From positions 1-64,000 of the forward strand of contig JAKYXN010000009.1 in NCBI GenBank assembly GCA_022538095.1: DNA of 64,000 nt, in the 5' to 3' direction. Both the position numbers and the translations under genes were made by a program. The notes under the pieces are model-generated. The model saw nothing but the letters and a program-made list of their open reading frames with translations, did not search any database and was not told the DNA's origin. Source of the DNA: Puniceicoccaceae bacterium K14 (GTDB taxonomy: Bacteria; Verrucomicrobiota; Verrucomicrobiia; Opitutales; Opitutaceae). Below, in pieces: positions 17,925 through 26,822 of this stretch (its first letter is position 1; each line of letters opens with the position of its first letter).

Positions 17925-19382
17925 ATGAATAAGACCTTACTACTTATACTAGTCGACTTTCTGCTACTAACGCTCCTCTCAATGACGAAGTGGGATGAGC
18001 CGACGGAGACGAAGCCGGCTAGTGGCGAGACCGATGCTCAGCTAACAACAGCCACTGTTGCAGTAATGGATCAGGGCTTGTTGGATACTTTACAAAGCTC
18101 TTTGGAAGAGGAACGAGAGTTGCAGGAACTGGCTCTGCGCGAAACCAACGAAAAGTTGGAAGAGCTGTCTTCGGCGCAAGCGTTACTAGAGGAGCGCGAG
18201 TCCGCGATTCAAAAACTTGAGCAATCCCTAGAAGAAAAAGAAAAGACAGCTGCCGAGTTGGCAAACGATTCTGCTTCCCTCCAACAGACGGTTGCGCAAA
18301 CGAATGCGAAGTTAGAAACCTTGTCCGTAAACTATGAGGAAATGGCCTTGCAAGCTAAGCAGTCCAATGCTCAATCGCTTGCGCTGCAGGAAGAATTGAA
18401 AATTCGCATGGCAGAGGTCGAAGAGAAGGAAAAGGCCTTGCAAGTCGCCGAGGCTGCTCGGTTGAAATCCGAGCAAGTGGCCAAAGAGCTCGATCTTAAA
18501 GTAAAAGTATCCGAAGAAGAAAAACGCTTTTTGCGCGAAAATGTGGATACTCTTAAAGAAGAAATTACTGTTGTTCGCCAAGAGAAAGAAATAATCCAGG
18601 AACAAGCGGTAAAATTGGCTGATGGTGTAACTCAACTGGCAGAGCAGTCCGAGAGTTTACAGCAGGAGTTTCGGTCGAGTATTCCCATCAATGCGAACCA
18701 ATTATTCAATACCTTCCTCGAGAATCAGGTAGAAACAGTTTTTAGCAGCGTGCGAAATATTGGTGGGAGTTTAGAAGAGCAGCGCGAAGAAGCTAAGACG
18801 GTCGTTGTGACAGCAGGTGAGAAGAGCTATGCTCTAGTGCACATTGATCGGGCTCAATTGGGTGTCAATGCGAGGGCCTCTGGTTATCGCGGACTTATGG
18901 GGGAGATTCGTAGCAATACGGGAGCGCTTGTTGTGAGGGAATTAGATTTCCTTGAGATCGATCCACGTCTTGGAGCTATTGAGATATCTAGTGAACAACT
19001 CGAGTTACTTAATGTTGAGCGATACTTTACATCGATTGAGCCATTCAAGTTCAACGAAGCGGTCTTGGTCAATGCCCGGGGGAACTACTACGGAGAGATT
19101 GAGTTTAAGTTAGACGCTCGTACGCCTGGCTACGTGAAGATGAAGTCCAAGATCGTAAACCGTATGTTTGGCGAGTTCTCTCCTTCCAAGGGGGATTTGG
19201 TTCTTTCGAAAACCGGAGAATTGCTCGGCGTTATGGTTGATCGTGAACATTGTGTAATCGTAAGTGAGCTCCTTGTAGCCGATTCTCTTGGAATCGGAGC
19301 GCAATTTGATCGAGATGCTCTGAAGGATGTTGTTAGTTCCTTGAAGGATCGTTATTCAGATTTGCCGAGAATGGTGAGGTGA
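17925..19382 (+). CDS. Single-span protein with ExbD-like N-terminus, coiled coil and degenerate protease-like domain
   Basis: 485 residues. The N-terminus is a membrane span carrying an aspartate (ILVDFLLLTLLSM, Asp11), as in ExbD/TolR/MotB stators; I recall similar 'LLLILxDFLLL' starts in other Verrucomicrobiota proteins. A long Glu/Lys/Leu/Gln coiled coil covers about 60-245. The C-terminal ~215 residues include KGDLVLSKTGELLGVMVD, reminiscent of the strand pair around the active serine in trypsin-like proteases, but the GNSGG motif is absent, so any protease fold would be inactive. Translated with the upstream membrane gene (7-bp gap). A hairpin follows the gene. Confidence 0.6.
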   Translation: MNKTLLLILVDFLLLTLLSMTKWDEPTETKPASGETDAQLTTATVAVMDQGLLDTLQSSLEEERELQELALRETNEKLEELSSAQALLEERESAIQKLEQSLEEKEKTAAELANDSASLQQTVAQTNAKLETLSVNYEEMALQAKQSNAQSLALQEELKIRMAEVEEKEKALQVAEAARLKSEQVAKELDLKVKVSEEEKRFLRENVDTLKEEITVVRQEKEIIQEQAVKLADGVTQLAEQSESLQQEFRSSIPINANQLFNTFLENQVETVFSSVRNIGGSLEEQREEAKTVVVTAGEKSYALVHIDRAQLGVNARASGYRGLMGEIRSNTGALVVRELDFLEIDPRLGAIEISSEQLELLNVERYFTSIEPFKFNEAVLVNARGNYYGEIEFKLDARTPGYVKMKSKIVNRMFGEFSPSKGDLVLSKTGELLGVMVDREHCVIVSELLVADSLGIGAQFDRDALKDVVSSLKDRYSDLPRMVR

Positions 19383-19389
19383 ATTTTAG

Positions 19390-19405
19390 AGGACATTAGT
19401 GTCCT
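19390..19405. terminator. Hairpin between convergent genes
   Basis: AGGACA-TTAG-TGTCCT is a perfect 6-bp stem with a 4-nt loop between the convergent stops at 19382 and 19413. It lacks a T-run on either strand, so termination is only suggested by position. Confidence 0.35.
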
Positions 19406-19412
19406 AAGAGGC

Positions 19413-20081
19413 TTAAGGTTTACTGCGCTCAGGGAGCTGAGGCCCTACGAAAAGTTTGCTGCATAGCATTCCACCGATCTGGTTGTATTGGCTGTTCATT
19501 ACTAAGTTCGGAGGCCATTCTATCTCTGGGAGGTTTCTCGTTTGGGTGTTTGAGGTCACTTTGAATGCGGCATACAAAAAGGCGATAAATGAGCGTGAAA
19601 TGAATCGCATCGGTTGCTTCGGTGGAATTTCAAAGTCTGCATAGGACAAGAACCCAAGTGGGTTCAGCCAGCCGTTCGCGCTTCTGAGTAATGCGTTGCA
19701 GTCTTTTGTTGAGAAGCAATCGAGGATGAAGTGGAGACCGATAAAATCGAAATCGTTTTCTGGGAATTCTATGCCACGTATGTCTTGAGTAATTGAAGTA
19801 AAGTTGGCGGGGTTTACTGCAGGTTCTTTGTTTATTCGGATTATGCTTAACTCTAGCATGCGAGGGCTGCTATCAACGCTGACAACCTGACAATTGGGAA
19901 ACGCTTTCATTAGCTTGACTGCAAAGCGGCCATTTCCGTCTCCGACTAGTAAGGCTCGTGTAATCTCCCGGTTGATACTTTTTAGTCCGAATGATCGGGC
20001 CTTCTGGAGAGCATTTCCAAAAACGAATTTTTCGAAGAAGGAATAAGAGGGGGCGATGGTGTCGAATGAACGAAAAGTCAC
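19413..20081 (-). CDS. Class I SAM-dependent methyltransferase
   Basis: 222 residues with the Rossmann SAM site LLVGDGNGRFAVKL (motif I, about residues 44-57) and VVSVDSSPRMLELS (motif II acidic residue). DFIGLHFILDCF matches the post-II/motif III region. Its start overlaps the stop of the upstream UbiA-like gene by 4 bp (ATGA), so the two act together. A prenyltransferase-methyltransferase pair would suit modification of a lipid-soluble ring compound; that is inference. No specific substrate signature is visible. Confidence 0.75.
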   Translation of the reverse strand: MTFRSFDTIAPSYSFFEKFVFGNALQKARSFGLKSINREITRALLVGDGNGRFAVKLMKAFPNCQVVSVDSSPRMLELSIIRINKEPAVNPANFTSITQDIRGIEFPENDFDFIGLHFILDCFSTKDCNALLRSANGWLNPLGFLSYADFEIPPKQPMRFISRSFIAFLYAAFKVTSNTQTRNLPEIEWPPNLVMNSQYNQIGGMLCSKLFVGPQLPERSKP

Positions 20082-20893
20082 AGGGCAATTAATAAAAAGG
20101 GACTTAGTAAGGCGAGATCTGCTAGTGTTCGACGGGTATCAAGATGAATACGATCGCTTTTTTTCTGTAATAAGAAAAGCAGGGTAAATGAGAGAGTCGC
20201 TGCAAGAAATAGTTTAGGACTAAATATGAAATAGCTATAGATGGCGAGCACTTCGGTTATAACGAAGGTTGCTATGAGGCGTTTTTTGAGGGATTCGCAT
20301 TCTAAGCCAAGTCCTTCTTGGTGGCTTATGTCCAATTCTTTGTCCCAGTTGTGGATCAGAAGGCAGTTGACTAAAAAGAGGCCAAAGGGGACGGCGAAAA
20401 GAAAGATGTAGTCGAAATTTAAAGACCCGCTTTGTGGAATCGTGAAGAGTGTCGAACTTGCGGTGATCAGCAGTGCTGTTAGGATTGATTTTGGCCAGTT
20501 TTGCTTTGCCCCGAATATTTTGGCTTGCACGAGAAATGTAGCTATTAGGGAAGCGACGACTAGAATAAATCCTCGAGTCAGTTCCGCTGGCTCTAGTTTA
20601 ATGCGAGCTAATGTAAGGGAGCTTAAAAGAATTCCTAGCCAGATGCTTAAGTAGAGGTAGCGATGTTTTTTGTGAAAAAGATGACGCGTCGATTTCGTCT
20701 CTTTGTATCGGATTGAATCAATCCATCGATCTGCACTGTATCCAAGCCAAACCGACGCAAATATGAGAATACGGTGATGTATGTCTATCTTTGTTCCACT
20801 TGTCTCTGAGATAAGTTCTTGCCACGCTAGGGCGACAAGAGGCGCGTCAAGTGACAGTGTGGTGAGCCAGTGGATAGATCGAAGAGAAGGCAT
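20078..20893 (-). CDS. UbiA-like integral membrane protein
   Basis: 271 residues, with about seven to eight hydrophobic helices. SADRWIDSIRY (about 54-64) sits where UbiA prenyltransferases carry the first Asp-rich motif, and HNWDKELDISHQEG (about 175-190) is a candidate second Asp motif. Both are degenerate compared with the canonical NDxxDxxxD, so activity is uncertain. Start at the ATG ending at 20893; first gene of a two-gene minus-strand operon with the methyltransferase. Confidence 0.5.
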   Translation of the reverse strand: MPSLRSIHWLTTLSLDAPLVALAWQELISETSGTKIDIHHRILIFASVWLGYSADRWIDSIRYKETKSTRHLFHKKHRYLYLSIWLGILLSSLTLARIKLEPAELTRGFILVVASLIATFLVQAKIFGAKQNWPKSILTALLITASSTLFTIPQSGSLNFDYIFLFAVPFGLFLVNCLLIHNWDKELDISHQEGLGLECESLKKRLIATFVITEVLAIYSYFIFSPKLFLAATLSFTLLFLLQKKSDRIHLDTRRTLADLALLSPFLLIAL

Positions 20894-21010
20894 CGCTTAG
20901 ATGTATACAGTTTTTGGTGTTGCTTCTTGTTGTTGTAAAGAAACTTCCAAGGGCTTTATCGATCCTATTTAAAAGTTTGCTCGCGAAGGGGCGAAGCGTC
21001 AGTTTTCGCA

Positions 21011-22246
21011 ATGATGGGCGGTTCTTCGAAAAAGCCAAATATTGTTGTTGTGTTGACGAGTCAGTGGCGTGCCAGCGCTTGCGGCTATGCAGGCGATCCG
21101 AACGCGGTGACTCCCCATCTGGACTTGTTGGCTAAAGATGGGATTAACTTTTGCGAGGCGGTCACTCCGCATCCCTTTGGTGTTTTTGCAAGAGCGGCGT
21201 TCTTGACCGGACGGTTTTCGGAGTCCGTTGGTATCTACGATTATTATGATACATTGCCTGCAGACTCAGTCACTTTGGCTCATCGATTCGCTGAGGCTGG
21301 CTATCAGACGGCTTTCTTTGGGAAGTGGCAATTGTATGAGCGCGACCCGGAAGCGCCGGTTGTCGGAGAAGAGCATGCGAAGGTTGTTGTGCCAAAGGAA
21401 AGGCAAGGTGGGTTCGATTTTTGGGAGGGCTTTGAGTCTGGTTTCTTATTGAACGACTGTTTTTTTCATGGATCGCGTTTGCCGGAGCCGATCCGGATCG
21501 AAGGGTATCAAGCTGAGATTATTGCGAATCGTTTTTTGAGTTATCGCTCAGAGTGTGCAGATCCGAATAGACCGCTGTTTAGCGTGTTAAGTTTCGATTC
21601 GCCTCATCCGCCCTATGCGTCGCCAGCTAATGGGGTTGATCCGAAGGAGCCGGCATCGATCCATCTATTAGACAACGTTCCTAAAGACTCGATTATCGAG
21701 GAGACGGCGAAGCGGGAGCTATCTGGATACTACGCACACATTGAAGCGATGGATCGAGTTGTGGGGAAGTTAGTAGAAGAGCTTAAGCATTCAGGAGAGT
21801 GGGAAGACACTCTGTTTGTGTTTTCGTCGGTTCACGGAGATATGCACGGTTCTCACGGACATTTCAGGAAAGGATGGCCCTACGAAGAATCGATTCGTGT
21901 TCCGTTGCTTATGAATTGGGTAAACGGACTCCCAAGGTATGGCAGCGATATGTTAATTTCGCTTCTGGATTTGGGGCCCACTCTGCTTGGATTGGTAGAT
22001 GTAGGAGGTGATCCGGTGGCTTTTGACGGCTTGAACCTAAGCTCTGAGATTTTGGAGAAAAGGCGTGGACCAGATAGCCAACGTATTTCAATGCCGAGTG
22101 TCCCGCCGTTTGCGAAACAGTGTCCTTATCCTTGGGGTGGAAAGAGGAGTCGAGCGGGGATCCGCGGACAAAAAATGTCGGAAGCAGGAGATTCTTTCTT
22201 CCTCGAAACCCTATCGCCGACGGGATACCGAGCGCCGCTTAAGTGA
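21011..22246 (+). CDS. Sulfatase-fold protein lacking catalytic residues (pseudosulfatase)
   Basis: 411 residues of the alkaline phosphatase/sulfatase superfamily. The fold signature is clear: PNIVVVL at the start, ARAAFLTGR, QTAFFGKWQL, LFSVLSFDSPHPPY, VHGDMHGSHG and YEESIRVPLLM. However, the metal-binding Asp after the first strand is Ser17 (LTSQWR instead of TDxQR), the formylglycine Cys/Ser of CxPSR is Gly57 (G-V-F-A-R), and the Asp of the DHGD motif is Val274. Without these, hydrolysis by the known mechanism is not possible. There is no signal peptide, so the protein should be cytoplasmic. The frame is intact, suggesting a retained non-catalytic role rather than decay. Downstream is the flgB promoter. 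Confidence 0.85.
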   Translation: MMGGSSKKPNIVVVLTSQWRASACGYAGDPNAVTPHLDLLAKDGINFCEAVTPHPFGVFARAAFLTGRFSESVGIYDYYDTLPADSVTLAHRFAEAGYQTAFFGKWQLYERDPEAPVVGEEHAKVVVPKERQGGFDFWEGFESGFLLNDCFFHGSRLPEPIRIEGYQAEIIANRFLSYRSECADPNRPLFSVLSFDSPHPPYASPANGVDPKEPASIHLLDNVPKDSIIEETAKRELSGYYAHIEAMDRVVGKLVEELKHSGEWEDTLFVFSSVHGDMHGSHGHFRKGWPYEESIRVPLLMNWVNGLPRYGSDMLISLLDLGPTLLGLVDVGGDPVAFDGLNLSSEILEKRRGPDSQRISMPSVPPFAKQCPYPWGGKRSRAGIRGQKMSEAGDSFFLETLSPTGYRAPLK

Positions 22247-22253
22247 TAGGCAA
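22247..22253 (+). promoter_or_regulatory. TAGGCAA motif upstream of flgB sigma-54 promoter
   Basis: TAGGCAA about 97 bp before the -24 element. The same heptamer lies 65-90 bp upstream of the flgD and flgF sigma-54 promoters. This copy lacks a clear palindromic partner. Possible activator-binding half-site. Confidence 0.3.
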
Positions 22254-22348
22254 TTTATACCTCCGACCTCATTTTTGAAATCTTTAGAAACTTTTTTTAG
22301 TTTTTAAATCGTTGATATTCAATTATTTGAATTTGGTTTGGTTTTGCT

Positions 22349-22364
22349 GGGCATATTTTTTGCT
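22349..22364 (+). promoter_or_regulatory. Sigma-54 promoter of flgB operon
   Basis: GGCAT-N5-TTGCT with the -24 GG and -12 GC exactly 10 bp apart (GG at 22350-22351, GC at 22362-22363); only the T before GG differs from TGGCAC-N5-TTGCT. The start point predicted at about 22375 nearly coincides with the flgB ATG. Confidence 0.75.
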
Positions 22365-22375
22365 CTGTGCGAGGC

Positions 22376-22759
22376 ATGTTAGATGAAATTATGCAGCGCG
22401 AGAATTATACGATAGCGAAAAAGCTATTGGATATGGCTCATGCGAAGCATCAAGCGATAGCGGGGAATATCGCCAACGTGGAGACGCCAGGTTACAAGCG
22501 TCAGGACGTTGATCCTACTTTTGAGCAAGCGCTATCGAAGCTCGCCAAGACTGATAAGTTGGACGGCATCGAGAAGCTCAAGCCAACGTTAATGGTAGAT
22601 TATCAAACTCCAGCTGTTCGAGCGGATGGTAACAACGTCCAGCTCGATAAGGAGCTTTTGAACATGAATAAGAACGCGGTGCAGTACGATTACCTCACTT
22701 ACTACACGGCAAATTCTATGCAACGCCTCAAAACTGCGATTACGGGGCAAGTGAGCTAA
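22376..22759 (+). CDS. flgB: Flagellar proximal rod protein FlgB
   Basis: About 127 residues from ATG 22376. AGNIANVETPGYKRQDV is the conserved rod/hook N-terminal motif, and the C-terminal LLNMNKNAVQYDYLTYY is typical of FlgB. It forms the proximal rod with FlgC, FlgF and FliE in the periplasm. The GTG at 22367 lies upstream of the predicted transcription start, so ATG 22376 (leader of about one base) or ATG 22391 is the real start. First gene of the operon ending at fliK. Confidence 0.95.
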   Translation: MLDEIMQRENYTIAKKLLDMAHAKHQAIAGNIANVETPGYKRQDVDPTFEQALSKLAKTDKLDGIEKLKPTLMVDYQTPAVRADGNNVQLDKELLNMNKNAVQYDYLTYYTANSMQRLKTAITGQVS

Positions 22760-22788
22760 GGGCTAATTCCAACTGAAGGGAAAATACG

Positions 22789-23223
22789 ATGAACATAATG
22801 CCAGGACTAGATGCCACCTCTTCAGCGCTCCAAGCGGAGAAGGTTAGGCTTGATATAATCGGTCAAAATATCGCTAACGCGCATACAACCAGCGGACCGG
22901 ATGGAAAGCCTTATGCTCGACAAGTTGTATCCTTTGAGAGCGCGTTGATGGATCACGGAAAGAATTCCAGCGGCGACACGGTGTATGGGCAAGGCGTTGC
23001 GATTAGCAGTATTAGAGATGACAAAACTCCAGGCGCTATTGTCTACAATCCGGGTCATCCCGACGCGGACGAAAAGGGGATGGTTCAATTGCCCAACGTT
23101 AACGTGACTCACGAAATGGTGGATATGATCACTGCCTCTCGTTCCTACGAAGCGAACCTAGAAGTCGTGAAGACGGCCAAACAAATGGCGCAAAATGCTC
23201 TCCGAATCGGAAGAGGGCGCTAA
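22789..23223 (+). CDS. flgC: Flagellar proximal rod protein FlgC
   Basis: 144 residues. The N-terminal rod motif IGQNIANAHTTSGPDG and the C-terminal VNVTHEMVDMITASRSYEAN identify FlgC. These ends form the coiled-coil D0 domain of rod subunits exported by the flagellar type III apparatus. GAAGGGAAA just upstream supports the ATG at 22789. Sits between flgB and fliE, the usual order. Confidence 0.96.
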   Translation: MNIMPGLDATSSALQAEKVRLDIIGQNIANAHTTSGPDGKPYARQVVSFESALMDHGKNSSGDTVYGQGVAISSIRDDKTPGAIVYNPGHPDADEKGMVQLPNVNVTHEMVDMITASRSYEANLEVVKTAKQMAQNALRIGRGR

Positions 23224-23266
23224 GCCACAAAAAATTTTTGAACGAACCTAACCTCCTCGCACTACC

Positions 23267-23626
23267 ATGATCGGCTCAATTTCCCAATTATCTCCCCAAG
23301 CCTTGACGAATAATAATTCCGTTGAGCAGTTCGATGTTAATAAGCTGAAGACGCCTGACTCGGTTGAACTCAAGGATTTCGAAGGCCTTAAGCGTTCTGC
23401 CCCCAGTGAACCTTTTGGCAACGTTCTAGGTCAGTTGGTCAAAGATGTGGCGGAGAAGCAGCAAGTTGCAGAGGTCGAGACCAACAAGATGCTTCTTGGT
23501 GAAACAGATAATATTCATCAATCGATGATTGCCGTTCAGGAAGCAGGTTTGGCTTTTACCACACTCGTTGAAGTTCGCAACAAATTGGTGACTTCGTATC
23601 AAGAGCTCATGCGTATGCCGGTTTAA
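23267..23626 (+). CDS. fliE: Flagellar hook-basal body protein FliE
   Basis: 119 residues. The C-terminal half reads NIHQSMIAVQEAGLAFTTLV then VRNKLVTSYQELMRMPV, the FliE signature. FliE links the MS ring to the proximal rod and is the first export substrate. The N-terminal half is variable and polar. Located between flgC and fliF. Confidence 0.95.
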   Translation: MIGSISQLSPQALTNNNSVEQFDVNKLKTPDSVELKDFEGLKRSAPSEPFGNVLGQLVKDVAEKQQVAEVETNKMLLGETDNIHQSMIAVQEAGLAFTTLVEVRNKLVTSYQELMRMPV

Positions 23627-23657
23627 TCCTGAAAATTGATACGAGAGAATTACGCAA

Positions 23658-25232
23658 ATGTTAGACGGACTTACTAAACAATTTTCAGAACTCTGGAAGC
23701 CACTTGGCATAAACCAGAAAATATCACTCACTCTTGCAGCTGGACTGGTGGCGCTTTCCATGATCGCAATGTTTATTTGGGCGTCTAAGCCGGAGATGCA
23801 GCTACTCTACGGCGGTTTGTCCGATGGCGAAGCGGGCGAGATTTTATCAAAGCTAGAACAAAAGGGCTATTCGTCGGAGATGGGCAAGGGAGGCGGAGCA
23901 ATCTATGTCGATGCCAGTCAAGTGCATAAGATCCGGGCAGAGTTGGCGACGGAAGGTATTTTGCCAGGCGGTACTGGACCCGGGTTTGAGCTCTTCGATG
24001 CGGGCGGTTTTGGTATCAGTGATTTTGTACAACGGACAAATTTTCTTAGAGCGGTTCAAGGAGAACTCGCACGTACGATTGCCCAATTCAGTGGCGTCAA
24101 GGGCGCTCGTGTGATGGTCGTCATGCCGGAAAATAGAATTGTAGTTTCTAATGAAGGACGAGACCGACCGACCGCTTCTGTATTCGTGGATACGTCGGGT
24201 GGGTTAACACAAGCGAGCGTAAACGCGATTCGGCGTTTAGTCGCAAACGCTATCCAGGGACTCAATATCAATGATGTCGCTGTTGTTGATAGTTCAGGAA
24301 TCGACTGGACCGCTGAGATGCGAAGCGAGGGGATTACCGGAATATCCAACGAGGCCATACGTTTCCGTACGAAGTGGGAAAGCTATTTTACGACTAAAGT
24401 GCAAACAATGTTGGACAATGTGTTGGGCTCCAATCAGTCCGAAGTGCGCGTAGCTGTTGATATCGATACCTCGTCATCCGAAGTAACCGAGACGTCTTTT
24501 GATCCAGAAAGCCAAGTTGCTCGTTCAACCACGACTCGAGAGAACACGAATAATTCACGAGAAAACACAGGTGGAGGAGCGGGTGTAGGAATCGCTGCAA
24601 ATGTGGAAACGGCTGAGGGTGCAAACGGAAACCTTTCCGAGAGTAATGATAAGAATAAAGAAGTCGTTGCAAACTATGAAATATCTGGGGTAGTCAAAAA
24701 TCAGGTACAGGCTCCAGGTGGCATCCGTCGCATTACCGCTTCCCTGCTTGTCGCGAAACGTTACAGCGAAGAAGGGGGCGAGCAAGTTTTACAGCCACGT
24801 AATGAACAGGAGCTTAACGATTTGAGACAGATCGTTGTCAACGCTTTGGGTATTGATGTTTCAGGAGGGCTCGATCCTGCAGAGGTAGTAACTGTGCAAG
24901 AGATGGACTTCGCTCCAGATCCAATGGCTTACAAATTTGATGAGATGTCGAACTCTGTAGATATCTCTTACTACCTCGACATGGCAAAAGGCTTTGGGGG
25001 CATCGCTCTTGGAATTGGTGTGATCATTTTCTTTTTGAAAATGCTAAAGAGCAATCAGCCAGAAAAAATTTCCTTAGAAGTGCTTCAGCCAGAGCAGATG
25101 CTCAATTCGAAAAAGATGGAGGACACCAGTTCTGTTACACCTGATATGCTGAATGAGCTGATTAAGCAAAAACCTGCAAATATAGGTGTCTCACTCAAGG
25201 AGTGGGTCGGCGATATGGAGGGAGCTAAGTAA
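23658..25232 (+). CDS. fliF: Flagellar MS-ring protein FliF
   Basis: 524 residues, two membrane spans: ISLTLAAGLVALSMIAMFIW (about 20-45) and FGGIALGIGVIIFFLKML (about 450-470). Between them are ring-building domains with LYGGLSDGEAGEIL, GPGFELFD and the Asn/Ser-rich flexible region around 295-325. The C-terminal cytoplasmic tail binds FliG. The stop overlaps the fliG start by one base (TAATG), indicating translational coupling. Confidence 0.97.
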   Translation: MLDGLTKQFSELWKPLGINQKISLTLAAGLVALSMIAMFIWASKPEMQLLYGGLSDGEAGEILSKLEQKGYSSEMGKGGGAIYVDASQVHKIRAELATEGILPGGTGPGFELFDAGGFGISDFVQRTNFLRAVQGELARTIAQFSGVKGARVMVVMPENRIVVSNEGRDRPTASVFVDTSGGLTQASVNAIRRLVANAIQGLNINDVAVVDSSGIDWTAEMRSEGITGISNEAIRFRTKWESYFTTKVQTMLDNVLGSNQSEVRVAVDIDTSSSEVTETSFDPESQVARSTTTRENTNNSRENTGGGAGVGIAANVETAEGANGNLSESNDKNKEVVANYEISGVVKNQVQAPGGIRRITASLLVAKRYSEEGGEQVLQPRNEQELNDLRQIVVNALGIDVSGGLDPAEVVTVQEMDFAPDPMAYKFDEMSNSVDISYYLDMAKGFGGIALGIGVIIFFLKMLKSNQPEKISLEVLQPEQMLNSKKMEDTSSVTPDMLNELIKQKPANIGVSLKEWVGDMEGAK

Positions 25233-26251
25233 TGACAGTCGCTACTGAATCAGCTTATCGGTCCATGACTCGAGTTCAGAAGCTCGCGATCTTCCTCGTC
25301 GTGATTGGACCCGAGGCGGCGGCCTATCTTTTGAAGCAGTTCGATGACGACGAGATAGAAATCATCTGTAAGGAGATGACGAAGATCAATGCGATTGAAG
25401 ATGCGACGCAGAAACTTGCGGTGGAGGAGTTCTCCAGTGTGATTCTGTCTAGCTATGGTTCGCTTTTGGGGGGACCTCAATACACTCGCCAAGCCTTGGA
25501 AATAGCAAAAGGCGACTTCAAGGCGACGAGCATTTTAGAAAGAATTGCGCCTACAAGCAATTCGGCGGAAGTCATTAAAGAAATCGAACAGATGGAGCCT
25601 CGTCAGATCTTTAACATGATCAAGACGGAACAGGCTCAGACAATTTCATTCGTACTGTCATACTTAGAGAACGACAAGGCTGGGCCGATTTTGGGAATGT
25701 TCAATCAGGACATACGTGAAGAAGTGATCGAACGTCTGGGTATGATGGAGCCGACTTCCTTGGAATTGATTAACAAGGTAGCGAACTCGTTGAGCAAGAA
25801 TTTGGATACGAAGCAAAAGTCTACTATGAACAAAAGTGGTGGTGTTCGAATGGTTGCCGAGTTACTCAATACTTTGGACAAAGAAGACAGCAAGTCGATC
25901 TTGGCGAATATCGAAGAGCGCAACCCAACGCTGGGTGGCGAGATTCGCAAGAAGATGTTCAACTTCGACGACCTTATTCGCCTCGAGCTTCCAGACTTGC
26001 AGCGTATTATGCGCGAAGTGGATTCTGGTGACCTCACGATTGCCCTTAAGTCTGCATCTGATGCTCTACGCGACTTTATTTTGCAGGCCGTTTCCAAGAG
26101 AGCAGCCGAGACATTGAAGGAAGAACTAGAAATGATGGGCCCAGTAAAGCTTACGGAGGTAGAAGCAGCCCAAGAGAGAATTATCCAAGTGGTACGTCGT
26201 TTGGAAGAACAAGAGGAGATCAGCTTAGATGGTGGCAGCCAAACAGTCTAG
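25232..26251 (+). CDS. fliG: Flagellar motor switch protein FliG
   Basis: 339 residues. Three-domain C-ring protein that binds FliF through its N-terminus, FliM through its middle and the stator MotA through its C-terminus. Visible marks: RVQKLAIFLVVIGPEAAAYL near the start, the middle EMEPRQIF-like segment (QMEPRQIFN), and a C-terminal torque region with FNFDDLIRLELPDLQRIMRE and LRDFILQAVSKRAAE carrying charged residues. Overlaps fliF by 1 bp and fliH by 23 bp. Confidence 0.97.
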   Translation: MTVATESAYRSMTRVQKLAIFLVVIGPEAAAYLLKQFDDDEIEIICKEMTKINAIEDATQKLAVEEFSSVILSSYGSLLGGPQYTRQALEIAKGDFKATSILERIAPTSNSAEVIKEIEQMEPRQIFNMIKTEQAQTISFVLSYLENDKAGPILGMFNQDIREEVIERLGMMEPTSLELINKVANSLSKNLDTKQKSTMNKSGGVRMVAELLNTLDKEDSKSILANIEERNPTLGGEIRKKMFNFDDLIRLELPDLQRIMREVDSGDLTIALKSASDALRDFILQAVSKRAAETLKEELEMMGPVKLTEVEAAQERIIQVVRRLEEQEEISLDGGSQTV

Positions 26252-26819
26252 TATCGAGCTTCATTTGGGTGAGCCGCTGCAAAGCGTATCTATTTCTTAC
26301 GAGGGGGCTTCGCGCGTTGGTGCGTCGGATCATAAGGAGGCTGTCGACGGCGCTTATGAAAAGGGCTATAATGAAGCCAGTTCTCATTACAATCAACAGA
26401 TTTTGGATTTCAGGGCAGAGGTCAATGAGTTGCGTGAGCAATCCTTTGCAAATTTGGAAAATAAGTTTAACGCTATTGTAGAAGAAGCCCGTGAGGCATT
26501 GATGTCATTGACCTACGAATGCGTGACACGAATTTTAGGTGGTTTTGAAATGGAGCCGGAAGCAGTTTCCAAAATTGTGGATACAATGATCGAAGAATCG
26601 GGCTTGAACGAGGAATCGATGCAAATCCGAATGCATCCTGAGGACATAAAACTTCTGTCTGAATTGGATGAAGAAATGAAGGCGAAGCACCCTGGTTTAA
26701 GTTTCGAGGAGGATACGTCTTTGAGTCGAGGGGATTGTATTTTGAACAGTCGCTTTGGCAAGGTGGATGGATTGATGGCGACAAAAATCGGACGGCTTAA
26801 GGAGAGCTTCGGAGGGTAA
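26229..26819 (+). CDS. fliH: Flagellar export ATPase regulator FliH
   Basis: 196 residues. The Glu-rich helical middle (AYEKGYNEASSHYNQQ, the region of AxxxG repeats in FliH) and the C-terminal V-type stator-like part (MRMHPED-type QIRMHPEDIKLL, GDCILNSRFGKVDG) identify FliH. It inhibits and localises the FliI ATPase at the export gate. The ATG at 26229 lies inside fliG. Precedes fliI as usual. Confidence 0.9.
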   Translation: MVAAKQSSIELHLGEPLQSVSISYEGASRVGASDHKEAVDGAYEKGYNEASSHYNQQILDFRAEVNELREQSFANLENKFNAIVEEAREALMSLTYECVTRILGGFEMEPEAVSKIVDTMIEESGLNEESMQIRMHPEDIKLLSELDEEMKAKHPGLSFEEDTSLSRGDCILNSRFGKVDGLMATKIGRLKESFGG

Positions 26820-26822
26820 GCA

